Source of the DNA: JAXDJH01 sp034663635
Lineage (GTDB): Bacteria > Actinomycetota > CADDZG01 > WHSQ01
Assembly: GCA_034663635.1 (NCBI GenBank)
Contig: JAXDJH010000007.1
Location: 62,001-126,000 of the forward strand
Length of the DNA: 64,000 nucleotides
Direction: 5' to 3'
A program made the position numbers and the translations under genes. Under the pieces are notes generated by a model. That model had not been told where the DNA came from, did not search any database, and saw nothing but the letters and a program-made list of their open reading frames with translations. Below, one piece after another: positions 18,588-27,025 of the stretch (position 1 is its first letter; the number at the start of each line of letters is the position of its first letter).

Positions 18588-19706
18588 ATGCGAAGAGTGC
18601 TGGGAGTCCTGTTCGTTCTTTGTCTTTTCGCCGCGCCGTTGGGGGCGGCTCCCTCTTCGGCGGCGCCCGGCGCAGGAGGTTTCGCTTCCGACAACCTCGA
18701 GTGGGTGAAGTTCTTCCCGCTGCACACCGACAGCGCGGGCGGCGCTCTGGTGGGAAACTACTTCTACATCACGACCGAGCGCGATCTCGTCATCTACGAC
18801 ATCAGCGATCCCATCAATCCCGTCGAGGTCGGCCGTGCGCTCCTCGTCCCTCCGGGCGATTTCTATTTCCCTGAGGAGGACCCCGAGACGAACGGCAAGA
18901 TCCTTCTGATCGGCAATGGCGGAAGCCTTCAGGTCTTCGATGTCGAGGACAAGACGAACCCCGTAGTCATCGGGACGGTCGCCGGCGGCGACGAGCACAC
19001 CATCTCGTGCGTGCTGGATTGCAAGTGGGCCTATGGATCGGAAGGCGTGATCGTGGACCTGCGCGATCCGACCAAGCCGAAGATCGCCGGAAACTGGAAG
19101 GAGAAAACACCCGTCGAGCAGACGCACGACGTGACCGAGGTTTCTCCCGGCATCATCGTGACTTCCTCGCAGCCGATGGTGGTGCTCGACGCGCGCAAGG
19201 ATCCGGCCAAGCCGAAGGTCATCGCGGTCGCCGCGAGCAAGGACCAGCGTTTCAATCATTCGAACCTCTGGCCGCACAACGGGACCGACAAGTACCTGCT
19301 CGTCGGCGGCGAGTCGTCCGGCCCCCAGTGCTCCGAGGACGCGAGCGCCTCGTTCATGACGTGGGACACGACGAACTGGCGCAAGACGGGGACCTTCAAG
19401 ATGGTCGACGAGCACAAGCTCAAGAATGGATTGCCGACGGACGGCGACGCGCCGACCGAGCAGTTCTGCGTCCATTGGTTCACGACGCACCCGGACTATC
19501 GCAATGGTGGACTCGTGGCGATCGCGTGGTACGAGCACGGAACGCGCATCCTCAGGATCTCGGACAAAGGAAAGATCTCAGACGAGGGATGGTTCATCCC
19601 GTTCGCCGGCTCCACCTCGGCCGCCTACTGGGTGAACGACGAGATCATCTACACAGCGGACTACAACCGAGGCTTCGACATCCTGCGCTACACCGGCAAG
19701 CCCTAA
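18588..19706 (+). CDS. Exported LVIVD-repeat protein 3
   Basis: A 372-residue exported paralogue. ATG 18588 is chosen because a signal peptide (MRRVLGVLFVLCLFAAPLGAAP) starts there; the frame is open from 18534 but that part overlaps the terminator. Repeats include LVIYDISDPINPVE, LQVFDVEDKTNPVV and VIVDLRDPTKPKIA. The CVLDCKW and FCVHWFTTHP motifs and the closing YTADYNRGFDILRY match the other copies. It is the most diverged of the three and the closest in its C-terminal half to the truncated gene at the window start. It ends convergently with the GH57 gene, overlapping by four bases. Confidence 0.86.
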   Translation: MRRVLGVLFVLCLFAAPLGAAPSSAAPGAGGFASDNLEWVKFFPLHTDSAGGALVGNYFYITTERDLVIYDISDPINPVEVGRALLVPPGDFYFPEEDPETNGKILLIGNGGSLQVFDVEDKTNPVVIGTVAGGDEHTISCVLDCKWAYGSEGVIVDLRDPTKPKIAGNWKEKTPVEQTHDVTEVSPGIIVTSSQPMVVLDARKDPAKPKVIAVAASKDQRFNHSNLWPHNGTDKYLLVGGESSGPQCSEDASASFMTWDTTNWRKTGTFKMVDEHKLKNGLPTDGDAPTEQFCVHWFTTHPDYRNGGLVAIAWYEHGTRILRISDKGKISDEGWFIPFAGSTSAAYWVNDEIIYTADYNRGFDILRYTGKP

Positions 19707-21160
19707 GAGGGAACTATCCCTAGGTAGACGTCGGCTCCGGTTCCTATGTCCGGATCGTTGCTCTTCGCTTGTTCGAGCGTTGCGATGAACTCTTGCTCCG
19801 GCACCGACTGGCCGAGCTTCCGGATCGAGTCGACGCAGGCCGCCGCGTAGCGGAGGACCTGCACGGTTTCGATGCCTCCGATGTCGTTGAAGAACCAACC
19901 GCAACTCGTGTACATCGCCATCGCACGCTCCTGCATCGAAAGCAACTCGCGAGCGGTCCTCATCCCCTCCTCGTCGAGGGGGCCGGATGCGGCTTGGTCG
20001 ATGAACGAGTCGAAGGTTATGGCGCCGATAACTACGTCGACGTAGGCGTCGCGGGCCACCCACGGATCGTTGAAGATCCCCGACCCGAGTCGTTCGAAGA
20101 CTTCGTCCGCGGTCTCTCGTATGAGATCGAGGGCAGCACGGAGCGGAGCTCGCCACTCTTGGGTCCACCCCTCTTCGCCGCCCGTGTGGCATCCGCAATC
20201 TCGAGCCCAGCGGCCGACGCCATGAGCGCACGACCACGAGCTTCCTTCGCCGCCGACCACGCTCACTTCGCGCTCGGGCGGGTTGTCCTCGAGGTACGCG
20301 GCGTAGTTGGTCACTTCCACCCCGCGGCGCTCGGCCTCCACGAACAATGCGTACGCAAGGCCCAGGTCGGTGAAAACGTGATGGTGGCCGTATGTCTCTC
20401 CGTCGGTGGCAGCGTGAACCAGACCTCGCTCGCCGGCATGCTCGCGGAACAACTCCACGAATCCCTCGGCCGAGGATCCGGCTCGCTCGAACGCGATCTG
20501 CCTGGCGATCTCGCCGTCGTAGAAGAACAACGCGATCGAACGGCCCGACCCATCTCTATGCATCCATCTGTGGGGGAGCGTGGTGTCGACCGGCGGGTGC
20601 TCCCACTCCCCATCCGGCTCACGCCAGCGGGCTGCCTGGTTGGGGGCGAGGATCGTGAAAGCGATGCCCTCCTCGATCAGTACCTCGAGCACATCCTCGT
20701 TGACGGCGGTCTCAGGCGGCCAGATGCCTTCGGGCTCGCGGCCGAAGCGATAGCGGAAATCTGCGAGCCCCCAACGAACCTGCGTTCGGACGTCCCGGTG
20801 CGAGGACAGCGGAAGGATCGTGTGATGAAAGCTCTGAGCGATGGCGTTGCCGTGGCCCAGTCGCTCGAAGCTTTCTCTGTCGGCTCCGATGATGTGCTCG
20901 TAGGTGATCCTGTCGGCGGTCTCCATCCACGAAAGGAGGGTGGGCCCTAGGTCGAAGGACAGGCGCTCGTAGTTGTTGACGATGATCTCGTCGTCTTCCA
21001 TAGGGATGACCGCGAAGGCGTTGGGTCGGTAACTCTCGGCGTGGACCCTCTCGTTCCAGTCGTGGAAGGGGGCCGCGCTCGGTTGAAGGGGCATCTCCCC
21101 CGTCCAAGGGTCCTCTCGAGGGGGCTGATAGAAGTGCCCGTGCACGGTTATCCGAGCCAT
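19703..21160 (-). CDS. GH57-family glycoside hydrolase, DUF3536 type
   Basis: A 485-residue protein of the GH57 polysaccharide-deacetylase-like fold. The start ITVHGHFYQPPREDPW is characteristic of DUF3536-linked GH57 proteins. GIWPPETAVNEDVLEVL carries the likely catalytic Glu, and ATDGETYGHHH the likely catalytic Asp. A later segment (SSWSCAHGVGRWARDCGCHTGG) is rich in Cys and His and conserved in this group. The substrate is probably an alpha-glucan, as the gene heads a glucan/trehalose island, but no activity is known to me for this subgroup. Cytoplasmic, with no signal peptide. Confidence 0.82.
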   Translation of the reverse strand: MARITVHGHFYQPPREDPWTGEMPLQPSAAPFHDWNERVHAESYRPNAFAVIPMEDDEIIVNNYERLSFDLGPTLLSWMETADRITYEHIIGADRESFERLGHGNAIAQSFHHTILPLSSHRDVRTQVRWGLADFRYRFGREPEGIWPPETAVNEDVLEVLIEEGIAFTILAPNQAARWREPDGEWEHPPVDTTLPHRWMHRDGSGRSIALFFYDGEIARQIAFERAGSSAEGFVELFREHAGERGLVHAATDGETYGHHHVFTDLGLAYALFVEAERRGVEVTNYAAYLEDNPPEREVSVVGGEGSSWSCAHGVGRWARDCGCHTGGEEGWTQEWRAPLRAALDLIRETADEVFERLGSGIFNDPWVARDAYVDVVIGAITFDSFIDQAASGPLDEEGMRTARELLSMQERAMAMYTSCGWFFNDIGGIETVQVLRYAAACVDSIRKLGQSVPEQEFIATLEQAKSNDPDIGTGADVYLGIVPS

Positions 21161-21239
21161 GGGCCCAGGCTAGGGGATGGTGGGGCCTTCTCCAGCATGT
21201 GTGCGCAGGAAGCCGAGCTTGGGTATAGAACCTGCATCT

Positions 21240-21791
21240 ATGTCGCACGGCCAAAGAGACGGATTCGATGACGATTGGGGTAGCTCCGTGCAGGGCTATG
21301 CCATGACCAACCCACCCGGCGAGCTTTACGAAGAGCTTCGTCTCGCGGCCCTTCAGAAGGAGCCGGCCCTCAAGTTCGTCTGGGCCGAGTCGCCTCCCCA
21401 AGCGGACGAATCCGATCCGATCGAGGTCGAAGCCGAGATTCTCGTTGACGAGCCGGTGACGGAGCTCATCATCCAGGACACGCCGGACATGCCGGTGATC
21501 GTTCAGTCACGTGCGTCGGAGTCGAGCGACGACATGACCTTCGAACAGATCATCCAACCGATCGCCGTGGAGCTGGGCAGCGCATTCACCGCCGTCGTCG
21601 ACGAGTTCGGTCAAGAGTCAACGATCCGGTTGGATGGGCCGGCCGAGGCGCGAGGCCGGGTTCAGGCGAAGCGACACCGTGGGGGAGTCACCGGTTACGG
21701 CTCGCGCGTCCGTGTGCTCAGACTTCATCCTGAGAACATCGCCGCCGTAACGAGTAACCGGAACCGCGAGAGAGTCTCGATCACGCTCTGA
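21240..21791 (+). CDS. Hypothetical protein, acidic, between glucan genes
   Basis: A 183-residue (from ATG 21240) or 162-residue (from ATG 21303) protein that I do not recognise. It has acidic, beta-rich middle segments (DPIEVEAEILVDEPVTELIIQDTPDMPVIVQSRASE split over two strands) and a basic C-terminus (RHRGGVTGYGSRVRVLRLHP). There are no Cys, signal or membrane segments. TATAGA lies just upstream of 21240, so the transcript may have a very short leader. Its end overlaps the convergent glgB by 11 bases. Composition matches its neighbours. Confidence 0.5.
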   Translation: MSHGQRDGFDDDWGSSVQGYAMTNPPGELYEELRLAALQKEPALKFVWAESPPQADESDPIEVEAEILVDEPVTELIIQDTPDMPVIVQSRASESSDDMTFEQIIQPIAVELGSAFTAVVDEFGQESTIRLDGPAEARGRVQAKRHRGGVTGYGSRVRVLRLHPENIAAVTSNRNRERVSITL

Positions 21792-23940
21792 GCCAGATCA
21801 CTCCCAACGGCGGCAAGGTGAGCTCGGCCGAGTAGTCGAGTCCATGCCACGAAACCTTCTCCGCGATGACGGATCCGCCGTTGCCGACGTCGCTTCCTGC
21901 GTAGCCCCCGGCGTCTGTGTTCAAAACCTCGGCGTACGTCGCGCCCTTGGGAAGCCCGACCCTGAACCCCGTACGAGGAACTGGCGACAAGTTGGCGATG
22001 CAGACGAGGTATTGGCTCTTGGTGCTATTGGTCCGATAGAACGACATGACGTTGTTGTCGGCGTCGTTCGCATCGATCCAGCGGAAACCCTCCGGGTCAT
22101 GGTCGAGCTCCCATAAGGCGGGCGTCTCGAGATACACGCGGTTGGCATCTGCCAGCATGCGGCTAACCCCCTCGTGGGACCGCTCCTCGAGAAGGTGCCA
22201 GTCGAGGCTCTCGTCGTGATTCCACTCGCGAGCTTGAGCGAACTCGCCGCCCATGAACAACAGCTTCTTGCCGGGATGCGCCCACATGTAGGCGTAAAGC
22301 GATCGAAGATTGGCGAGCTTTTGCCATTCGTCGCCCGGCATCTTGTTGATGAGCGACCCTTTGCCGTGCACGACTTCGTCGTGCGAAAGGGGCAGAACGA
22401 AGTTCTCGCTGAAGGCGTACATCATCGAGAAAGTCAGTTGGTTGTGGTGAAAGCGACGGTGGATGGGCTCCTTCGAGAAATACAGAAGGGTGTCGTGCAT
22501 CCAGCCCATGTTCCATTTGAATCCGAACCCGAGACCGCCCAAGTAGACGGGGCGGCTGACTCCGGGCCACGCGGTGGACTCCTCGGCGACCATCAGCGTC
22601 CCCGGGAATTCCCCGTAGACGATCGTGTTGAGCTCTTTCAGGAACTCGATCGCCTCGAGGTTCTCGCGGCCCCCGAACTTGTTGGGCACCCACTCGCCCT
22701 CTTTGCGGCTGTAGTCGAGATAGAGCATCGAGGCGACTGCGTCGACCCGCAGCCCGTCGATGTGGAATTCCTCGATCCAGTACAGGGCGTTCGAGATCAG
22801 GAAGTTGCGGACTTCGTTACGGCCGTAGTTGAAGACGAGCGTGCCCCAGTCGGGGTGCTCTCCCTTCTTGGGATCGACGTGTTCGTACAGGGCCGTCCCG
22901 TCGAATTTGGCGAGCGCCCATTCGTCCTTCGGGAAGTGGGCGGGTACCCAGTCGACCAGGACGCCGATCCCGGCGTTGTGCAGTGAGTCGACGAAGAATT
23001 TGAAGTCGTCGGGAGTTCCGTAACGTGCAGTCGGTGCGAAATAGTTGCTTACCTGGTAGCCCCACGAGCCGGTGAAGGGGTGCTCGGCCACCGGCATCAG
23101 TTCTACGTGAGTGAATCCCATGTCGTTGCAATACTTCGCCAGCATCGGAGCGATGTCGCGGTAACTCATGATCGTGTCATCGCCATGGCGTCTCCACGAT
23201 CCGAGATGAAGCTCATATGTGGACATCGGTTCGCGGTGCGCGTTGGACTTCTCTCGTTTCGCGATCCACTTGTCGTCGGTGAACTTGTAGTGAGACTTGT
23301 AAACGATGGAGGCCGTCTGAGGTGACGTTTGCATCCAGAACGCATAAGGGTCGGACTTGAGGATCAAGTTGCCCTGGGCGGTCACAACCTCGTACTTGTA
23401 GAGAACCCCTTCGTCGAGGTCGGGGATGAACAGCTCCCACACGCCGGAGGAACCCAACAACCGCATGGGATGCAGACGGCCGTCCCAGCTGTTGAACTCG
23501 CCGACAACTCGAACCCCGCGAGCGTTGGGGGCCCAGACTGCGAACGAGACGCCGTCAACGCCGTCGATCGACGTGCAATGAGCGCCGAGCTTCTCCCAGA
23601 GCCGGAGATGTGTGCCCTCCCCAACCAAGTGGAGGTCTATCTCGCCGAGACTCGGTATGAAGGCATAGGGGTCGCGTTGCATGAACGTCTGACCGCTGGC
23701 ATACGACACCTCGAGCTGGTAATCCTCGATCGGCTGATCGACGATCCCCTCGAATAGCCCGGCCGGATGAACAGGCTCAAGCTTCGCGACTACCTCGCCG
23801 TCCACGAGGACGTTCACGGCTTCGGCCTCCGGCCGCCACACCCTCAGGATCGTGCCCTTCTTCGTTGGATGACGACCCAATAGCGAATGGGGGTCGCGCA
23901 GTTCTCCGTTGATCAGTCGGTCGATGTCGGCCTTTTTCAT
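21781..23940 (-). CDS. glgB: 1,4-alpha-glucan branching enzyme GlgB
   Basis: A 719-residue GH13 enzyme that forms alpha-1,6 branches in glycogen. An N-terminal CBM48 pair (HSLLGRHPTKKGTILRVWRPEA and DGVSFAVWAPNARGVRVVGEFN) precedes the catalytic barrel. The nucleophile is D400 in GLRVDAVASMLYLDYSR and the acid/base is E453 in MVAEES; LPLSHDEVVHGKGSL carries the third carboxylate. Length and order are typical. It follows the maltokinase stop with no gap, so treS, mak and glgB are one transcription unit. In the GlgE pathway this is the last step. Confidence 0.96.
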   Translation of the reverse strand: MKKADIDRLINGELRDPHSLLGRHPTKKGTILRVWRPEAEAVNVLVDGEVVAKLEPVHPAGLFEGIVDQPIEDYQLEVSYASGQTFMQRDPYAFIPSLGEIDLHLVGEGTHLRLWEKLGAHCTSIDGVDGVSFAVWAPNARGVRVVGEFNSWDGRLHPMRLLGSSGVWELFIPDLDEGVLYKYEVVTAQGNLILKSDPYAFWMQTSPQTASIVYKSHYKFTDDKWIAKREKSNAHREPMSTYELHLGSWRRHGDDTIMSYRDIAPMLAKYCNDMGFTHVELMPVAEHPFTGSWGYQVSNYFAPTARYGTPDDFKFFVDSLHNAGIGVLVDWVPAHFPKDEWALAKFDGTALYEHVDPKKGEHPDWGTLVFNYGRNEVRNFLISNALYWIEEFHIDGLRVDAVASMLYLDYSRKEGEWVPNKFGGRENLEAIEFLKELNTIVYGEFPGTLMVAEESTAWPGVSRPVYLGGLGFGFKWNMGWMHDTLLYFSKEPIHRRFHHNQLTFSMMYAFSENFVLPLSHDEVVHGKGSLINKMPGDEWQKLANLRSLYAYMWAHPGKKLLFMGGEFAQAREWNHDESLDWHLLEERSHEGVSRMLADANRVYLETPALWELDHDPEGFRWIDANDADNNVMSFYRTNSTKSQYLVCIANLSPVPRTGFRVGLPKGATYAEVLNTDAGGYAGSDVGNGGSVIAEKVSWHGLDYSAELTLPPLGVIWLRA

Positions 23941-25365
23941 TTATGCCTCACCTCGTTCGATCACATGCTGGATGCCCCTGATCGGTATCCGTACCCAATC
24001 GGGGCGATGGCTGCGCTCGTATCCGAGTTCGTAAAGCGCCTTGTCGAGCTCGAACACGTCGAGCAACAGGTCAAGGTCGCCTCTCTCAGTCGGCAGGAAG
24101 CGCCCCTCGATCTGCGCCAGGCTCAAGTAGGCCGAGAGGAAGCGATCTCTGGCCAATTGTTCCCAGGCGTGAGCCCAGGGTTCCAAGCGGTCCCATTCTT
24201 CGGTGCCTGGGTCGGTCCGGGCGAAGAGGGCAGCGGTTGCGGCGTAGTCGAACGATCGAAGCATCCCCGCGACGTCCCTCAACGGGGACTGCTTCTCGCG
24301 GCGCGCTTCGAGCGATCGGGCCGGCTCGCCCTCGAAGTCGAGGATCCGCCAGCCCCGCGACGTCTGGAGCACCTGGCCCAAGTGGTAGTCGCCGTGGATG
24401 CGGGTCTTGAGGCCGGGGCTCTCAACCGCCTTTAGGGCCTCGATCCGGTCGTCGATCCGTTCCACGAAAACCTCTAGTTCCGAGACCCCTTCGTCGATCA
24501 GGCGTTGCAGTGACTCCATGGCTCGCGTCGCCCAAAAATCCAGATCGAACGTGTCGATCGATGCCGGGAGGAAAGCGGGATCGGACTCTTCGCGTGTGAG
24601 CGCGACGTGCATCTCGGCAGTCGTCTGGCCCAGAGCGGCGAGCGAGTCCAGAAGCTCGCCGGCCCTGGATTCGATCAGGAACCCTCGATCTTCTGGGACG
24701 TCGGCCGGGTCGATCGCGTCGTAGAGGTTCGACAGCGCATCCAACGTGCTCGTCCAGCCATCGACTGCCTCGGGGATGAAGCTCTGAGCCAGTCCGAGGT
24801 CGATGTTCGAGTTTTCTCCATCGTCCTCGAACTCATATGCGATCTCACCGAGGTGCGGAGGGATGCTCGGGAACCCCTCGTTCGTTAGGAAGCGAGTGAT
24901 CTCGAGATCAGGGTTCTCGCCGATCTCGACCTTGCGGAAGATCTTCAAGATCAGTTGCTCGTCGAGCACGATCGACGTGTTCGATTGCTCGGCCCCCAGC
25001 ACCCGGACCGAATCGCGACCTGGGGGCTCCGATGGATTCAGGGCGGGTCCTCCGAACTGGAACACGCCGCGGTCGCCCTTGATCGAGGAACCGTGGGCCA
25101 TCAGCTCGCCGAAGATGCGAAGCCGGTCGGGCTCTTCGATCGCTTCGCGCGAGGTGCCGTCCTCGTTGACAAGAAGGGGCAGGTGGTAAAGCTGCTCGCC
25201 TCCGTCCTTGAATCGCACGGTCACGATCGCGAGAACGAGCGCGGGAGGCCCGTCTTCGATGACTCCAGCGTCGAACAACTCGACGCTTTCAAGCGCGCGG
25301 CCTTTGCCCCCGAACCATCGCCGGTCGGGGAGCGAGTCCTTCAAGCGCGCTACATCGATGTTCAC
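23941..25365 (-). CDS. mak: Maltokinase (Pep2/Mak type)
   Basis: A 474-residue aminoglycoside-phosphotransferase-like kinase that phosphorylates maltose to maltose 1-phosphate. It starts with the maltokinase cap RRWFGGKGRALESVELFD. The ATP-site region is NTSIVLDEQLILKIFRKVE, the catalytic loop HGDYHLGQVL, and the metal-binding strand ILDFEGEPARSLEARREKQSPLRDVAGMLRS, which is a family hallmark. Its start overlaps the treS stop by four bases, and the two enzymes often occur fused or adjacent, with TreS making maltose from trehalose. The product feeds GlgE, encoded just upstream. Confidence 0.93.
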   Translation of the reverse strand: MNIDVARLKDSLPDRRWFGGKGRALESVELFDAGVIEDGPPALVLAIVTVRFKDGGEQLYHLPLLVNEDGTSREAIEEPDRLRIFGELMAHGSSIKGDRGVFQFGGPALNPSEPPGRDSVRVLGAEQSNTSIVLDEQLILKIFRKVEIGENPDLEITRFLTNEGFPSIPPHLGEIAYEFEDDGENSNIDLGLAQSFIPEAVDGWTSTLDALSNLYDAIDPADVPEDRGFLIESRAGELLDSLAALGQTTAEMHVALTREESDPAFLPASIDTFDLDFWATRAMESLQRLIDEGVSELEVFVERIDDRIEALKAVESPGLKTRIHGDYHLGQVLQTSRGWRILDFEGEPARSLEARREKQSPLRDVAGMLRSFDYAATAALFARTDPGTEEWDRLEPWAHAWEQLARDRFLSAYLSLAQIEGRFLPTERGDLDLLLDVFELDKALYELGYERSHRPDWVRIPIRGIQHVIERGEA

Positions 25366-27011
25366 GCGTTCTCCTCTGTCGTTAGCTGGAACCAGTAGAA
25401 GGCGTGGGGGCCGAAGGTGAGCAGGTAGGGGAGCTCACCGATACGAGGGAAGCGTTCCCGCCCCATCATCTCCTCGGGATACATACCCTCATACCCCGAT
25501 AGGTCTAACTCCGCTGCTTGCGCCCTAGGCGAGAGGTTGTTGACACAAAGGATGTTGTCGTCGTCTTGCTTGCGGATGTACGCGAATATCGCCGCGTTCT
25601 CAGGATGAAGGATCTCGAAGCCTCCGTGGCCGAACACGGGATGCTGCTTCCTCACTGCCAGCAGCCGTTTGAACCATTGGAGGAACGAGTGCTGGTTGCG
25701 CAGTTGCGCTTCGACGTTGATCGCTTGGTAGCCGTAGACGGGATCCATCAGCACCGGCAGGTAGAGCTGTGCAAAGTCTGCGCGTGAGAACCCTGCGTTG
25801 CGGTCTGCGCTCCATTGCATGGGAGTGCGCACGCCGTCCCGGTCACCCAGGTAGATGTTGTCGCCCATCCTCAGCTCGTCGCCGTAATAGACGATCGGCG
25901 TGCCGGGAAGCGATAGCAGCATCGCGTGGAAGAGTTCGATCTGATCCCGGTTGTTGTCCATCAGTGGGGCCAACCGGCGCCGGATCCCGAGGTTCAAGCG
26001 CATCCTGGGATCCTTGGCGTACTCGTTGTACATGTAGTCGCGCTCTTCGTCGGTGACCATCTCCAAGGTCAGCTCGTCATGGTTGCGAAGGAAGATGCCC
26101 CACTGAGCGTTCTCGGGGATCTCCGGCATGCGCTCGAGGATCTCGACGATCGGATACCGGACCTGTCGTCGAGCGGCCATGAACATGCGGGGCATCAGCG
26201 GGAAGTGGAACGCCATGTGGCATTCGTCGCCGTCGCCGAAGTAGGGCACGACGTCTTCCGGCCATTGGTTCGCCTCAGCCAAGAGCACCCGGTTCGGATA
26301 AGCCTTGTCGATCTCCGAGCGAACGCGCTTCAGGAACGCGTGGGTCTCGGGCAGGTTCTCGCAGTTCGTGCCCTCTCGCTCGAACAGATAGGGGACCGCG
26401 TCGAGACGGAAGCCGTCCAACCCGAGGTCGAGCCAAAATCTCAGCGCTGCAAGAAGGTTCTCTTGGACCTCTTCATTGTCGAAGTTGAGGTCGGGTTGGT
26501 GACTGAAGAACCGATGCCAGTAATAGGCCTGTGCCTCGTCATCCCATTTCCAGTTGGACGTCTCGCTGTCGATGAAGATGATCCGCGCGTCCTCGTACTT
26601 ATGGATCGTGTCCGACCAGACGTACCAGTCGCGTTTGTCCGAGCCCGGCTTGCGCGCCTCCTGGAACCATGGATGCTGGTCCGACGTGTGATTCACGACG
26701 AAGTCCGCGATCACTCGCATGCCCTTGGAGTGGGCGGTGTCGAGGAACTCCATGAAGTCGTTCAGGTTCCCGTATTCCGGAAGGATCGAATAGAAGTCCG
26801 AGATGTCGTATCCGCCGTCTCGCAGCGGTGATTGATAGAAGGGCAGCAGCCAGATGCAGTCGATCCCGAGCCACTCGAGGTAATCGAGCTTCTCGGTCAT
26901 CCCCTTGAAGTCGCCGTAGCCATCGACGTTCGAGTCGTAGAACGAGCGAACGTAGATCTCGTAGAAGACCGAAGTCTTGTACCAGAGCGGATCGTCCTCG
27001 AGCGGCACCAT
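25362..27011 (-). CDS. treS: Trehalose synthase TreS (maltose glucosylmutase)
   Basis: A 549-residue GH13 enzyme interconverting trehalose and maltose. It begins with WYKTSVFYEIYVRSFYDSN. The nucleophile is D204 (GLDGFRLDAVPYLF), the acid/base E246 (LLAEANQW), and NHDELTLEMV carries the third Asp. The TreS-specific motif YLFEREGTNCENLPETH is present. It overlaps the maltokinase start by four bases and follows glgE closely (14 bases), giving the order glgE-treS-mak-glgB on one strand, the full trehalose-to-glycogen GlgE pathway. Confidence 0.95.
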   Translation of the reverse strand: MVPLEDDPLWYKTSVFYEIYVRSFYDSNVDGYGDFKGMTEKLDYLEWLGIDCIWLLPFYQSPLRDGGYDISDFYSILPEYGNLNDFMEFLDTAHSKGMRVIADFVVNHTSDQHPWFQEARKPGSDKRDWYVWSDTIHKYEDARIIFIDSETSNWKWDDEAQAYYWHRFFSHQPDLNFDNEEVQENLLAALRFWLDLGLDGFRLDAVPYLFEREGTNCENLPETHAFLKRVRSEIDKAYPNRVLLAEANQWPEDVVPYFGDGDECHMAFHFPLMPRMFMAARRQVRYPIVEILERMPEIPENAQWGIFLRNHDELTLEMVTDEERDYMYNEYAKDPRMRLNLGIRRRLAPLMDNNRDQIELFHAMLLSLPGTPIVYYGDELRMGDNIYLGDRDGVRTPMQWSADRNAGFSRADFAQLYLPVLMDPVYGYQAINVEAQLRNQHSFLQWFKRLLAVRKQHPVFGHGGFEILHPENAAIFAYIRKQDDDNILCVNNLSPRAQAAELDLSGYEGMYPEEMMGRERFPRIGELPYLLTFGPHAFYWFQLTTEENA

Positions 27012-27025
27012 TCCCTAAGTTTGCG

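Noticed and set aside
19769..20950. 393-codon open frame opposite the DUF3536 GH57 gene
   Set aside because: It lies fully inside a well-supported gene and shows only shadow-type composition.
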